A program made the translations under genes and the position numbers. From NCBI GenBank assembly GCA_002725995.1, contig PBRQ01000037.1, forward strand, positions 54,861 to 118,860: a stretch of DNA of 64,000 nucleotides, written 5' to 3'. This stretch comes from Gammaproteobacteria bacterium. GTDB lineage: Bacteria; Pseudomonadota; Gammaproteobacteria; Pseudomonadales; Azotimanducaceae. The notes beneath the pieces were generated by a model. The model did no database searches, was not told the origin of the DNA, and was given only the letters and a program-made list of their open reading frames with translations. Shown here one piece after another: positions 51,276-61,600 of this stretch; the first letter of the stretch is position 1, and each line of letters opens with the position of its first letter.

Positions 51276-52376
51276 ATGTATATGGCAGATTTTATCAATC
51301 TTGCTTCTCCAGGCATAAGGGAACTGCAACCTTATATGCCGGGCAAACCCGTTGAAGAACTGGAGAGGGAACTGGGTCTGAGCAATGTCATCAAGCTTGC
51401 CAGCAATGAAAACCCACTAGGAGCGAGTCCAACTGTTCACTCAAGTATTCAGTCAGCGCTCAGCGAAGTCGCCCGTTATCCTGATGGCAGCGCCTATCTA
51501 CTGAAGAACAAGTTAAGTGAGTTCCTGGGGGTTGGTACTGAACAACTTACTATTGGCAATGGTTCCAATGATGTCCTGGAATTGCTGGCAAGAGTGTATT
51601 TGTCTGCGGATAACGAGTCGATAGTGTCACAACATTCCTTTGTTGTTTATCCGCTGGTAACCAGGGCTATCGGGGCGGGCTTGAAGGTAATTCCAGCGAA
51701 AAACCATTCTCAGGATCTTGGCGCAACCCTTGATGCTATTGGCGAAAAGACACGGATGGTATTTATTGCCAACCCCAACAACCCAACCGGCACATGGGTG
51801 CGCCAAAAGTTGTTGACTGAATTTCTTGATCAGGTTCGTGAGGATGTGCTGGTGGTGCTTGATGAAGCCTACTTCGAATACGTTGAGGAAGCGGAGTACC
51901 CGGATGGAATCTCATTGTGTAAGCACTATCCTAACCTGGTTGTGACCAGGACATTCTCCAAGGCCTATGGCCTTGCGGCGCTACGAATAGGGTACGCAGT
52001 GAGTAATCCGGATATTGCTGATTTGATGAATAGGGTTCGCCAGCCATTTAATGTTAATGCGATGTCGCTAGCCGCTGCACTCACTGCGCTTGATGATCAG
52101 GCCCACGTCAGGCGATCCGTAGAACTGAATAACAAAGGGCTTAGCTACCTTGGGCAGGAGTGTAAAAGGCTTGGTCTGGGCTATATCCCGTCGGTGGCAA
52201 ACTTCCTCACCATCAATTTTAGTCGTGATGCGATGCCCATATACGATAGTTTGCTGCACGAAGGCGTCATTGTCAGACCCATTGGCATATATGAATTGCC
52301 CAATCACCTGCGAGTGACGGTGGGGACAGAAGATGAAAACAGGCGACTTGTTGAAGCGCTGGAAAAAGTCCTATGA
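51276..52376 (+). CDS. hisC: Histidinol-phosphate aminotransferase
   Basis: KLASNENPLGASP, FIANPNNPTGTW, RTFSKAYGLAALRIGY. Confidence 0.96.
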   Translation: MYMADFINLASPGIRELQPYMPGKPVEELERELGLSNVIKLASNENPLGASPTVHSSIQSALSEVARYPDGSAYLLKNKLSEFLGVGTEQLTIGNGSNDVLELLARVYLSADNESIVSQHSFVVYPLVTRAIGAGLKVIPAKNHSQDLGATLDAIGEKTRMVFIANPNNPTGTWVRQKLLTEFLDQVREDVLVVLDEAYFEYVEEAEYPDGISLCKHYPNLVVTRTFSKAYGLAALRIGYAVSNPDIADLMNRVRQPFNVNAMSLAAALTALDDQAHVRRSVELNNKGLSYLGQECKRLGLGYIPSVANFLTINFSRDAMPIYDSLLHEGVIVRPIGIYELPNHLRVTVGTEDENRRLVEALEKVL

Positions 52377-53260
52377 GCGCAGCATTCGATAAAATATCCA
52401 TTGTCGGTTTGGGTCTGGTCGGTGCTTCAGTCGCTCTGGGATTAAAGAAAAGAGGATTCGTGGATCGAATATCTGCCTACGACACCGATGCGGAGTCATT
52501 GGAATTCGGTCTAAGTCGCTCGATAATTGATGAGAAAGCCACATCCATTGCGAATTGTGCAGAAGGGAGCGGCTTGCTGGTGCTCGCGGTACCAGTACGG
52601 TCTATTGCAGCATCCCTTGCCCAGCTGAAAGATGTCACTGCGATTATCACCGATGTTGGCAGCGTAAAGTCCCCTGTTTTGAAAGCAGGTGAGGAGATTT
52701 TTGGAGAATCGCCGGCAAACCTCGTGCCGGGTCACCCCATCGCCGGCTCAGAGCAACATGGAGTTGAAGCGGCCGATCCCAACCTGTTTGAAAATCACAA
52801 GGTTATCCTAACGCCAGCAGCCTCTACCGATGAGGGTGCCATTAATTCAGTGGAAGAAATGTGGCAGTGCCTCGGGGCAAGGGTAATTCGGATGTCTGCG
52901 GGGCATCACGATAGTGTATTTGCCCAGACGAGCCACTTACCTCACTTGCTGGCATATGCGCTGGTGGATACCCTTTCTGTCCAGGGGGATTCCCTGGAAA
53001 TATTTGAATATGCCGCTGGTGGTTTCAGGGACTTCTCCCGTATCGCAGCCTCAGATCCGGTAATGTGGCGGGATATTTTTGATGCCAATGGTGAGGAAGT
53101 GCTGGATATTATGGACAAGTATATGGATGAACTGACTGAGATTCGAACCCTGATCGCGGAAGGGAGAATGGGAGAACTGGAAGCGCTCTTCAAGCGGGCA
53201 AAGGTCGCAAGAGATCACTTTTCTTCCATTAACGTTCAGCCACGGAAAGCAAGTGATTAA
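52373..53260 (+). CDS. tyrA: Prephenate dehydrogenase, not fused to AroA
   Basis: ISIVGLGLVGASVALGLKKRG, TDVGSVKSPVL, PGHPIAGSEQHGVEAA. Confidence 0.95.
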   Translation: MSAAFDKISIVGLGLVGASVALGLKKRGFVDRISAYDTDAESLEFGLSRSIIDEKATSIANCAEGSGLLVLAVPVRSIAASLAQLKDVTAIITDVGSVKSPVLKAGEEIFGESPANLVPGHPIAGSEQHGVEAADPNLFENHKVILTPAASTDEGAINSVEEMWQCLGARVIRMSAGHHDSVFAQTSHLPHLLAYALVDTLSVQGDSLEIFEYAAGGFRDFSRIAASDPVMWRDIFDANGEEVLDIMDKYMDELTEIRTLIAEGRMGELEALFKRAKVARDHFSSINVQPRKASD

Positions 53261-53334
53261 GCGAGCCCGCTTCGAGTCATGCTTTCCTAAAGAGAGTCCT
53301 GGTGGGATTCCTTGTGAGATTTCTTGTGAGAGCA

Positions 53335-54057
53335 ATGGGAGAGACTGGGGTGGCTGAAGAAATACCGGTTATTGCCATCGATGGACCCGGTGGGTCAGGA
53401 AAAGGGGTGATCACCTATAAACTGGCGGCACATCTGGGGTTTCATATCCTGGATAGCGGTGCCCTCTACAGGATTATTGGCCTTGCGGCCCGAAATCACA
53501 GTGTTGAGCTTGATGGTGAGCCAGCTCTGGCGGAACTGGCAAGGACGCTGGACGTGCGTTTTGAGCCAACTCAAGATCCCGAAGCTCCCCTGCGAATTAT
53601 GCTTGAGGGCGCTGATGTTACCAAGGCATTGAGGACCGACGATGCAGCTCGTGATGCCTCACGGGTCGCGCCTCTGGCCAAGGTGCGCGAGAGCATAGGT
53701 GCGCTACAGCATTCTTTTAGGCAATTTCCGGGGCTGGTGGCTGACGGTCGGGATATGGGTACCGTCGTGTTTACTGATGCGGTGGTTAAAATCTATCTTA
53801 CTGCCAGTGCCGAGGCCAGGGCCGAAAGGCGCTATAACCAGTTGAAAGATAAGGATATTGGTGTTAATCTGCACGACCTTTTTGAGAGCATCCAGGCGAG
53901 GGATGAGCGGGATATGAAGCGAGCGGTTGCACCGCTTAAGCCTGCTCAAGATGCATATGTTATCGATAGTACCGCATTGGATATCGATCAGGTGTTTGCG
54001 CTGGTGCTTTCAGCAGTACAAGAAAAGCTGGCAGCAGTGAAAGATAAACTGGGTTGA
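53335..54057 (+). CDS. cmk: Cytidylate kinase (start approximate; GTG 53302 in track)
   Basis: IPVIAIDGPGGSGKGVITYKLAAHLGFHILDSGALYRI; VADGRDMGTVVF. Confidence 0.96.
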   Translation: MGETGVAEEIPVIAIDGPGGSGKGVITYKLAAHLGFHILDSGALYRIIGLAARNHSVELDGEPALAELARTLDVRFEPTQDPEAPLRIMLEGADVTKALRTDDAARDASRVAPLAKVRESIGALQHSFRQFPGLVADGRDMGTVVFTDAVVKIYLTASAEARAERRYNQLKDKDIGVNLHDLFESIQARDERDMKRAVAPLKPAQDAYVIDSTALDIDQVFALVLSAVQEKLAAVKDKLG

Positions 54058-54163
54058 TCCGGACTACCAACGATAAGAAGTTCCAGAATATACCTGAATA
54101 CTAATAGGACCCGCGCGGTTGGTGCGTGGTTAGAAACGGGGCCATCGGCCCAGGAAAATTTTA

Positions 54164-55846
54164 ATGAGCGAGAGTTTTGCGGAGTTATTTGAAGAAAGTT
54201 TAAAGACCATCGATATGAATTCCGGTTCCATTATCACCGGTGTCGTTGTAGATGTAGATAATGAATGGGTCACGGTTCATGCCGGGCTCAAATCTGAAGG
54301 GGTTATCCCAAGATCCCAATTCCTAAGTGACAGCGGCGTAATGGAAGTTGCGGTCGGCGATACGGTCCAGGTTTCAATGGACGCCGTCGATGATGGCTTT
54401 GGTGAAACACGTCTGTCCCGTGAAAAAGCTAAACGTGCCGAAGCCTGGCAAATGCTTGAGCATGTGTACGAAGAACAGGAAATCATAAAAGGAACCATCA
54501 GTGGTCGCGTTAAGGGCGGCTTCACCGTTGAAATCCGCGATGTGCGAGCATTCCTTCCTGGTTCCCTGGTCGATGTCAGACCCCTGAAAGAGAGCGAGCA
54601 GTTGGAAGGTCAGGAACTGGAATTCAAGGTGATCAAACTTGACCAGAAACGCAATAATGTTGTGGTATCAAGAAGGTCAGTTCTCGAGGAAGAAAACAGT
54701 GCAGAACGAGAGGCGCTGTTGGAGAGCCTACAGGAAGGTCAGGAAGTTAAGGGTATCGTCAAGAACCTTACTGACTATGGTGCATTCGTTGACCTCGGCG
54801 GTGTTGATGGTCTGCTGCATATTACTGACATGGCCTGGAAGCGAATCAAACACCCCAGCGAAATCGTCGCGGTTGGTGATGAGATTAATGTCAAGATTCT
54901 GAAATTTGATCGTGAGCGAAATCGTGTTTCCCTGGGTCTCAAACAATTGGGTGAAGATCCTTGGGTCGCTATTACAAACCGTTACCCCGAAAGCACCCGT
55001 ACCATGGCTAGGGTCACTAATCTGACTGACTATGGTTGTTTTGCGGAGCTTGAGGAAGGTGTAGAAGGACTGGTTCACGTATCTGAAATGGATTGGACCA
55101 ACCGCAATATTCACCCGTCGAAGGTTGTCCAGGTAGGTGATGAAGTTGAGGTCAAGGTACTGGATATTGATGAAGAGAGGCGTCGCATATCACTGGGTAT
55201 CAAACAGTGCATAGGCAATCCCTGGGAAGAGTTCGCATTGCAGCACAGCAAAAATGACCGCATCAAGGGCTATATTAAGTCCATCACCGATTTTGGAATA
55301 TTCATTGGTCTTGATGGCAATATTGATGGCCTGGTGCACCTGTCTGACATTTCCTGGAATGAACTAGGTGAGCAGGCAGTCAGGCGGTTTACTAAGGGAG
55401 ATGAGATCGAAACGGTCATTCTTTCTATTGATGCCGAGCGTGAGCGAATCTCTTTAGGCCTCAAGCAGCTCGAAGAAGACCCATTCTCTAATTACGTGGC
55501 GGTGAATGAGCGTGGTGCTATCGTCACCGGTAATGTGAAGGAAGTCGACGCCAAGCAGGCAACCCTTGTACTTGCCGATGAGGTCGAAGGGATACTTAAA
55601 GCTTCTGAGATCAGTATGGATCATGTCGAAGATGCCCGAAATGCAGTAGGTGTTGGCGACGATATTGAAGTGAAGATAATCAGTATTGATCGCAAAAACC
55701 GCGCACTGGGCGTATCCATCAGGGCCAAGGATCTGGCGGATGAGGAAACGGCAGTTAAGGAACACAGAGAGAAGGAAGTTGATGTTAACCCAACAACTAT
55801 TGGTGACCTGATTAAGCAGCAGATGGATGGTGGGTCCACCGAATAG
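54164..55846 (+). CDS. rpsA: 30S ribosomal protein S1
   Basis: Six S1 repeats (e.g., [30 protein letters not shown]); 560 aa; upstream of ihfB. Confidence 0.98.
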   Translation: MSESFAELFEESLKTIDMNSGSIITGVVVDVDNEWVTVHAGLKSEGVIPRSQFLSDSGVMEVAVGDTVQVSMDAVDDGFGETRLSREKAKRAEAWQMLEHVYEEQEIIKGTISGRVKGGFTVEIRDVRAFLPGSLVDVRPLKESEQLEGQELEFKVIKLDQKRNNVVVSRRSVLEEENSAEREALLESLQEGQEVKGIVKNLTDYGAFVDLGGVDGLLHITDMAWKRIKHPSEIVAVGDEINVKILKFDRERNRVSLGLKQLGEDPWVAITNRYPESTRTMARVTNLTDYGCFAELEEGVEGLVHVSEMDWTNRNIHPSKVVQVGDEVEVKVLDIDEERRRISLGIKQCIGNPWEEFALQHSKNDRIKGYIKSITDFGIFIGLDGNIDGLVHLSDISWNELGEQAVRRFTKGDEIETVILSIDAERERISLGLKQLEEDPFSNYVAVNERGAIVTGNVKEVDAKQATLVLADEVEGILKASEISMDHVEDARNAVGVGDDIEVKIISIDRKNRALGVSIRAKDLADEETAVKEHREKEVDVNPTTIGDLIKQQMDGGSTE

Positions 55847-55857
55847 CGGTCTGATTT

Positions 55858-56157
55858 ATGACCAAATCGGAATTGATTGAGAAAATTGCTGAAGTCCAGA
55901 CCCAGTTGTCCGCTAAGGATGTGGAACTGGCGGTCAAGATGATGCTTGATCATATGGTTGACGTACTTGCTGCCGGCGAGCGGATCGAGATTCGTGGGTT
56001 TGGCAGCTTTTCTCTTCACTACCGTGCGGCAAGGCTCGGACGCAATCCAAAAACGGGTGAAAGGGTGGAGTTGGACGGGAAGTACGTTCCACACTTTAAA
56101 CCCGGCAAGGAATTAAGGGAGCGCGTGAATCTCGTCCTGCTTTCTAAAAAATCCTGA
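55858..56157 (+). CDS. ihfB: Integration host factor subunit beta
   Basis: [23 protein letters not shown]...[27 protein letters not shown]. Confidence 0.96.
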   Translation: MTKSELIEKIAEVQTQLSAKDVELAVKMMLDHMVDVLAAGERIEIRGFGSFSLHYRAARLGRNPKTGERVELDGKYVPHFKPGKELRERVNLVLLSKKS

Positions 56158-56283
56158 AGTACTTCTTTGGTTGCCGGGGAAGGGTTGCCAGGGAAACTGT
56201 TTTCTTAAACGGTCACGCCCTGCCCCCGGATCTAGTAGAATATCGATGCCGCTGACAGGACGCTAGAAGAGGATACCTCGCTT

Positions 56284-56589
56284 ATGACACTGCTCAAAAA
56301 GTGGCTGTTCAGACTCGTGTTGTTAGCCATATTTACGGTTGCTCTATTGCTGGCGTCTGATAACAGCACAGAAGTGCCGCTCACATTTCTTGATTATCAG
56401 ACCCCCGTGTGGCCAATCTCCTGGTGGATGCTCGCTGCCTTTGTAATTGGTGTTCTATTTGGGACCCTTCTCAATACCTGGTCGAATACCAAGTTGCTTC
56501 TTAGCGCAAGAAATGCGAAGAGACAGGCAATAAAGTCCGCTCAGGAATTGAATGACGAGGCCAGCTTACTTACTTCTGATCCGAATTAA
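56284..56589 (+). CDS. lapA: Lipopolysaccharide assembly protein LapA
   Basis: Two TM segments, ~100 aa, between ihfB and lapB. Confidence 0.9.
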   Translation: MTLLKKWLFRLVLLAIFTVALLLASDNSTEVPLTFLDYQTPVWPISWWMLAAFVIGVLFGTLLNTWSNTKLLLSARNAKRQAIKSAQELNDEASLLTSDPN

Positions 56590-56607
56590 GTATATTGTTG
56601 TCCTCCC

Positions 56608-57774
56608 ATGGAAACCTGGCTCCTCTATGTATTGATTGTCGCCGCTATCGGCTCTGGCTGGTGGCTCGGTCGCCGTGAAAGAAGCAAGAATACTGACTCC
56701 ATCGGTTCAAAATACTACCAGGGGCTAAATTTCCTGCTGAACGAGGAGCCGGACCGGGCGGTTGCCTCCTTTATCGATGATCTCGAAGTTAACCCTGAGA
56801 CCCTGGAAACTCACCTGGCACTGGGTGGACTTTTACGTAGAAGAGGTGAACTCGATAAAGCCGTGGTAGTTCACGAGAATATTCTAAATCGTGCGACCCT
56901 GGATAAAGAAAGCATGCAGCAGGTACAACTGGAGCTTGCGCGGGACTATTTGCTGGCGGGCCTGCTTGACAGGGCAGAGGAACTGTCTGTGGAGCTTGAG
57001 GGTGCCAGTTCGTCGGTTAAGAATGATAGCTACAAGATCACGTTAGAGATCTACGAACGCGAAAAAGAATGGGCCCAGGCCATTGAAGTCGCAAAACTCC
57101 TCGCCATTGGTGATCGTACGGAAAAATATGAAAAGGCAATTTCTCACTATTATTGTGAAATTGCAGAGGCCTATTTAGGGAAAAGCAATAATGAGGAAGC
57201 CCGCTCCGCGGTGAGTGAGGCTATCGGTCATGACGCCAACAACCCGAGGGCTTCACTGATACATGGTCAGGTCGATATCAAGGAACAACTGTTCGACGAT
57301 GCAATCAGAGTGCTGCAGAAAATCAGGGATCAGGATGCAGTCTATGTCCCGGAATCCCTGGAGGCCCTCGCAATTGCATACGAAGGAAGTAGTCAGCCAA
57401 GTGAAGAATTCCGTGCCTACTTGACCAGTTGCCTTGGAGTCACACCCTCCATATCCATAGTATTGACTATTGCTGCAAGTATCCGAGATGAACTGGGTGA
57501 TGAAGCTGTAGCGAAGTTTGTTGCCAATCATCTCAAGAAAAACCCAACGATTCGAGGCTTGACACAGCTCATTGATCTGCACATGGATAACACGGAAGGG
57601 ATCGCAAAAGAAAACCTGTCGATACTGCGCAGTTTTACCGAGGCACTGGTCGCTGACAAGCCAGCATACCGCTGCAATAACTGCGGCTTTGAAGGCAAGA
57701 AGATGCGCTGGCATTGTCCCAGCTGCAAAGACTGGTCAACTATAAGACCCATATTCGGCCTGGAAGGCGAGTAA
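56608..57774 (+). CDS. lapB: Lipopolysaccharide assembly protein LapB (TPR + rubredoxin-like C-terminus)
   Basis: TM + TPRs; C-terminal YRCNNCGFEGKKMRWHCPSCKDWSTIRP. Confidence 0.95.
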   Translation: METWLLYVLIVAAIGSGWWLGRRERSKNTDSIGSKYYQGLNFLLNEEPDRAVASFIDDLEVNPETLETHLALGGLLRRRGELDKAVVVHENILNRATLDKESMQQVQLELARDYLLAGLLDRAEELSVELEGASSSVKNDSYKITLEIYEREKEWAQAIEVAKLLAIGDRTEKYEKAISHYYCEIAEAYLGKSNNEEARSAVSEAIGHDANNPRASLIHGQVDIKEQLFDDAIRVLQKIRDQDAVYVPESLEALAIAYEGSSQPSEEFRAYLTSCLGVTPSISIVLTIAASIRDELGDEAVAKFVANHLKKNPTIRGLTQLIDLHMDNTEGIAKENLSILRSFTEALVADKPAYRCNNCGFEGKKMRWHCPSCKDWSTIRPIFGLEGE

Positions 57775-58125
57775 TCCCCGCTGGCTTATTTCGCCTTTTC
57801 TGATGAATTAGACGGTCATCCCGACCACATAAGCCCCCATCTCAACCAAACAAATCTGTCATCTCGCCTGTTCTGAGCAAGGCTGAAGGAACTGGAGGTC
57901 ACCTTGTGACCGAAGTGGAGAGATCTCTGTTTCATCAACTCTCTATTCCTTCGACAAAGTTGAATTCGTACGAGCGCTGATGGTGGTGCCTCACACCACC
58001 CTGGGATATTCGCTAATTCTCCTGACCTAACCTGGTGATAAGTTGATAACGCTTTTAAAGCAACGCTGAATGAAGCCATGCTGAACAAAGCAACACTGAA
58101 ATTTAATCTGGGAAAGGAGAATTAC

Positions 58126-58443
58126 ATGAAAGCTAGAAATCTATTCTTGTCTTACGTCGCTGTACTGGCGGTATGCTGGAGTAATGTACTGTTTGCAGAC
58201 AACGTTCTTGTAGACAACACTGATCAAGTTGAATCTGTGCAATCGGAAGTAATCGTCAACGTCAATCAGGCAGATGCGGAAACACTGGCATCTGTCTTGA
58301 CCGGCGCCGGCATCAGTCGTGCGCAAGCCATCATTGCTTATCGCAAGAAGAACGGTAAGTTCTTTTCAGCCGAGGAACTGTCAGCCGTTCGCGGTATCGG
58401 CAAGTCAACGATTGAAAAGAATGCAGGCAGGATCGTTGTATAA
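58126..58443 (+). CDS. ComEA-like helix-hairpin-helix secreted protein
   Basis: Signal peptide, VNVNQADAETLASVLTGAGISRAQAIIAYRKKNGKFFSAEELSAVRGIGKSTIEKN. Confidence 0.9.
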   Translation: MKARNLFLSYVAVLAVCWSNVLFADNVLVDNTDQVESVQSEVIVNVNQADAETLASVLTGAGISRAQAIIAYRKKNGKFFSAEELSAVRGIGKSTIEKNAGRIVV

Positions 58444-58453
58444 TGACCGTTTC

Positions 58454-58492
58454 AGGAAAGATAACGATAGCGTGATCTTTCCTGCTCCTTTA
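58454..58492 (+). terminator. Probable intrinsic terminator after the comEA-like gene
   Basis: AGGAAAGAT-aacgatagcgtg-ATCTTTCCT perfect 9-bp stem followed by gctcctttaaa. Confidence 0.55.
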
Positions 58493-58629
58493 AAAAGAAA
58501 ACGTCATAGGCCATAATCTGGTGGAACAGGTGGGTCTATTCTTAGTTTAAATCCTGACTCAGTTTTTAATGAAAATTAACAGGTATGCGGTTTTCTGAAA
58601 GTCTCAATCCATAGAAACCAACCCACACT

Positions 58630-61600
58630 ATGAGCTCTACCGTACATATTATTCTGGGAATGCATCGCAGTGGAACGAGCCTGGTCTCGCACCTGGTTCA
58701 TCGTCTGCTATCCATTGAATCTGACTCTCTGCTTGAATCTGGAAAGGACAATCCTCAGGGCTTCTGGGAAGATACAGAGGTCTTACAACTCAATATTAAT
58801 CTGCTCAGGAGTCTTGGCGTCGAATGGAATAGTCTGTCTCAATTTGATATTTCAGCGTCGGATCTAGACAATTTGCTGGGTGAATTTGGTAACGAAGCAT
58901 CAGCTATTCTAAAAAGAAAGTTACATGGGGCAGTGACTTGGTCGTTCAAGGATCCTAGGACAACACGATTCCTGGCCTTTTGGAAGAAAGTCCTTGAAAT
59001 AGACAACATTCAAGGGAAGTACATTTTTTGCAATAGGAACCCTCTAGCAGTAGCGCATTCACTCAAGGATCGAAATGGCTTTTCACTGGAATATGGGCTG
59101 ATTCTATATGGCTTATACGTTGAAACTGCAATTACGGAAATATTAGATGATGATCTGCTAGTCATTGACTATGAAACGATGATGGGCGGCTCCCTCGAGC
59201 CTCTATCAGAATTGGCAACATTTCTGGGAGTTTCGGCAAATTCTGATGAACTGCATAAACTATCCGAAAGTATTGTGGATGTAAGTTTAGACCACCACAA
59301 GCGTCACCGAAGAACAAACAATCTCCCAAAGGTGCCCTTCAGTTGGGCAGCGCTGCTTAGTGGCATGAGTAGCGGTGCCCTAACGAAGGCTGATGCTCAT
59401 TCACAAATACAGCGAATTAGCAAAGATGAAAGTACGACACGAGAGATCTTGTCATTAGCTGACAACTTCAGAATGTCTGGTGAGCTTAAAGGGCAGCAGC
59501 TTGAGACCACTACACAAAAGAATGAGAAGCTCGTTCGTGACAATGGTCAGTTAAGAGCAGATGTAATTTCATTGAAAGCAGGAGTGGATCTCCAGAATCA
59601 AAAGGTTGAAGAGCTGGAAGTAGATTTAGGCAAGGCAGCGAGCAAGGTTGAAGAGCTGGAAGTAGATTTAGGCAAGGCAGCGAGCTGGGAAGAAGAGCAA
59701 TCCCGGGTGATTGGGGATCTGAAAAAGCAGGAAATACGGCTAAATCAAAAGGTTGAAGAGCTGGAAGCAGATTTAGGCAAGGCAGCGAGCTGGGAAGAAG
59801 AGCAATCCCGGGTGATTGGGGATCTGAGAAAGCAGGAAATACGGCTAAGGGAAGATATTTCTAAGTTAACGCGTGACCTGAAAGTGGAGATATCCAGTTT
59901 AGAGGTTCAAGCCGCAAAAATAGCTAAGCTGGAGACATCTCTAGAGGATGCATCTAAGTGGAGTGAGAACAAGGAAAAGGATATTGCTGAGTTGGAAACA
60001 TCCTTAGAGAGTGCATTGAAATGGAATGAAAAGCAGAGAATAGATATTTCGGAACTAAACATGCAAATTGGAACGCTGTCAAAGAAACATGAAGATTCCG
60101 AGAGGAAGATAGCTAACCTTTCCAATAAAATTGATGAAAAGTCCGTTGAACTTGAAGAAACGCAAAGGGAAAATGAAAGTGAATTGCGTCGTGTCTGGGA
60201 AATAGCAGAACAACACAGGCTTGACTATCTCGAAGTGACATCGAGCCGCTCTTGGAAGTATACAGCACCGATAAGGTCGCTCCGCGCCGTCATCTTAAGG
60301 AGGCCAAGGGTCGGACCAGGTGCTATCAAACGATCAATTGTCTTTCTACTGGATTTGTTTCCAGATAAGTGGGAACTCACAAATAGGCTCGTGCGCTTAA
60401 AGCAAATTATGTCAGGTAAAGCGGTTGAGAGTGATTCGCTTGATACCAAGGAAGGGCACCTGGAAATCATCTCGAACAGGCAAAGCGCCAATTTGCTCCT
60501 CAGTATTGAGGATATTGCTACTTTTCCAGCAATTGATATTTCAGTGGTCAGCTATAACAATGGGAAGTTCATTCCGGCATTCATGGCTTCTCTGCTGTCT
60601 CAATCATACCCGACGGAACTGATTAATCTTGTTGTGGTAGACAACACTTCGACAGATGATACTTTATCTATCTGGAAGAAGTTCCACGATCAACATGTGG
60701 ACCAATTTCATAGTTTTGAGATTCTAGTAAGACCCAACCTCGGTTTTGGATGTGGACATCATGCTGGGTTTGGGCAGACTAGCTCGGAGTTTGTTCTTGT
60801 TAGCAATCTTGATATAGAGTTCACGGGGCAGGCCCTTCAAAAACTACTTTCCTTTGCAGTGCAGGACCAGGAAAGTACAGCACAGTGGGAGTTGCGCCAG
60901 CAACCCTATGAGCACCCCAAATTTTATGACCCCGTAACCTTGGAAACTGCCTGGTCGTCTGGCGCTTGTTTTTTAGTCAGACGATCAGCATATGAAGATA
61001 TTGGTGGCTTTGAGAAACGGATTTTTCTATATGGTGAAGATGTTGAGCTTTCATTTCGACTTCGCGATCGAGGCCACAAGGTAAAGTACGTACCAAGTGC
61101 AGTTGTGTATCACTACACCTACGAAGAGGAAAATGAGGTTAAGCCGCTACAATTTTATGGCAGTACCCTCGCAAATTCATTGCTAAGAATAAGGTACGGA
61201 AATATCGGAGATATTATGGGGATGATTCCAATGTATTCCGACTTATTTGCATCTCATGGCTTTCGCAGCGAAATAGGTAAAGGGCTGATAAAAAATAATA
61301 CTCTCAAGTTGGCAGCTCTATTCTTTCCATTTTTGGTGAGCAGAAAGCACAGTAATAGGAAATTTTCCTTTCGTGGATGGGACTATGAGATGTCGCGGGA
61401 AGGTGCGTTTTATACTTTGCCCACAAGTAATTCAGATAATTTTCCACTGGTCAGTATCATTATCAGAACATATGAGAATCGAGACTATTGGCTGCGGGAA
61501 GCATTGAATTCCGTATTGAATCAATCGTATCCCAATATTGAAGTCATCATTGTGGAGGATGGTTCAGATTCCCAGGTCGATTTTGTTGCTAAAATGCAGC

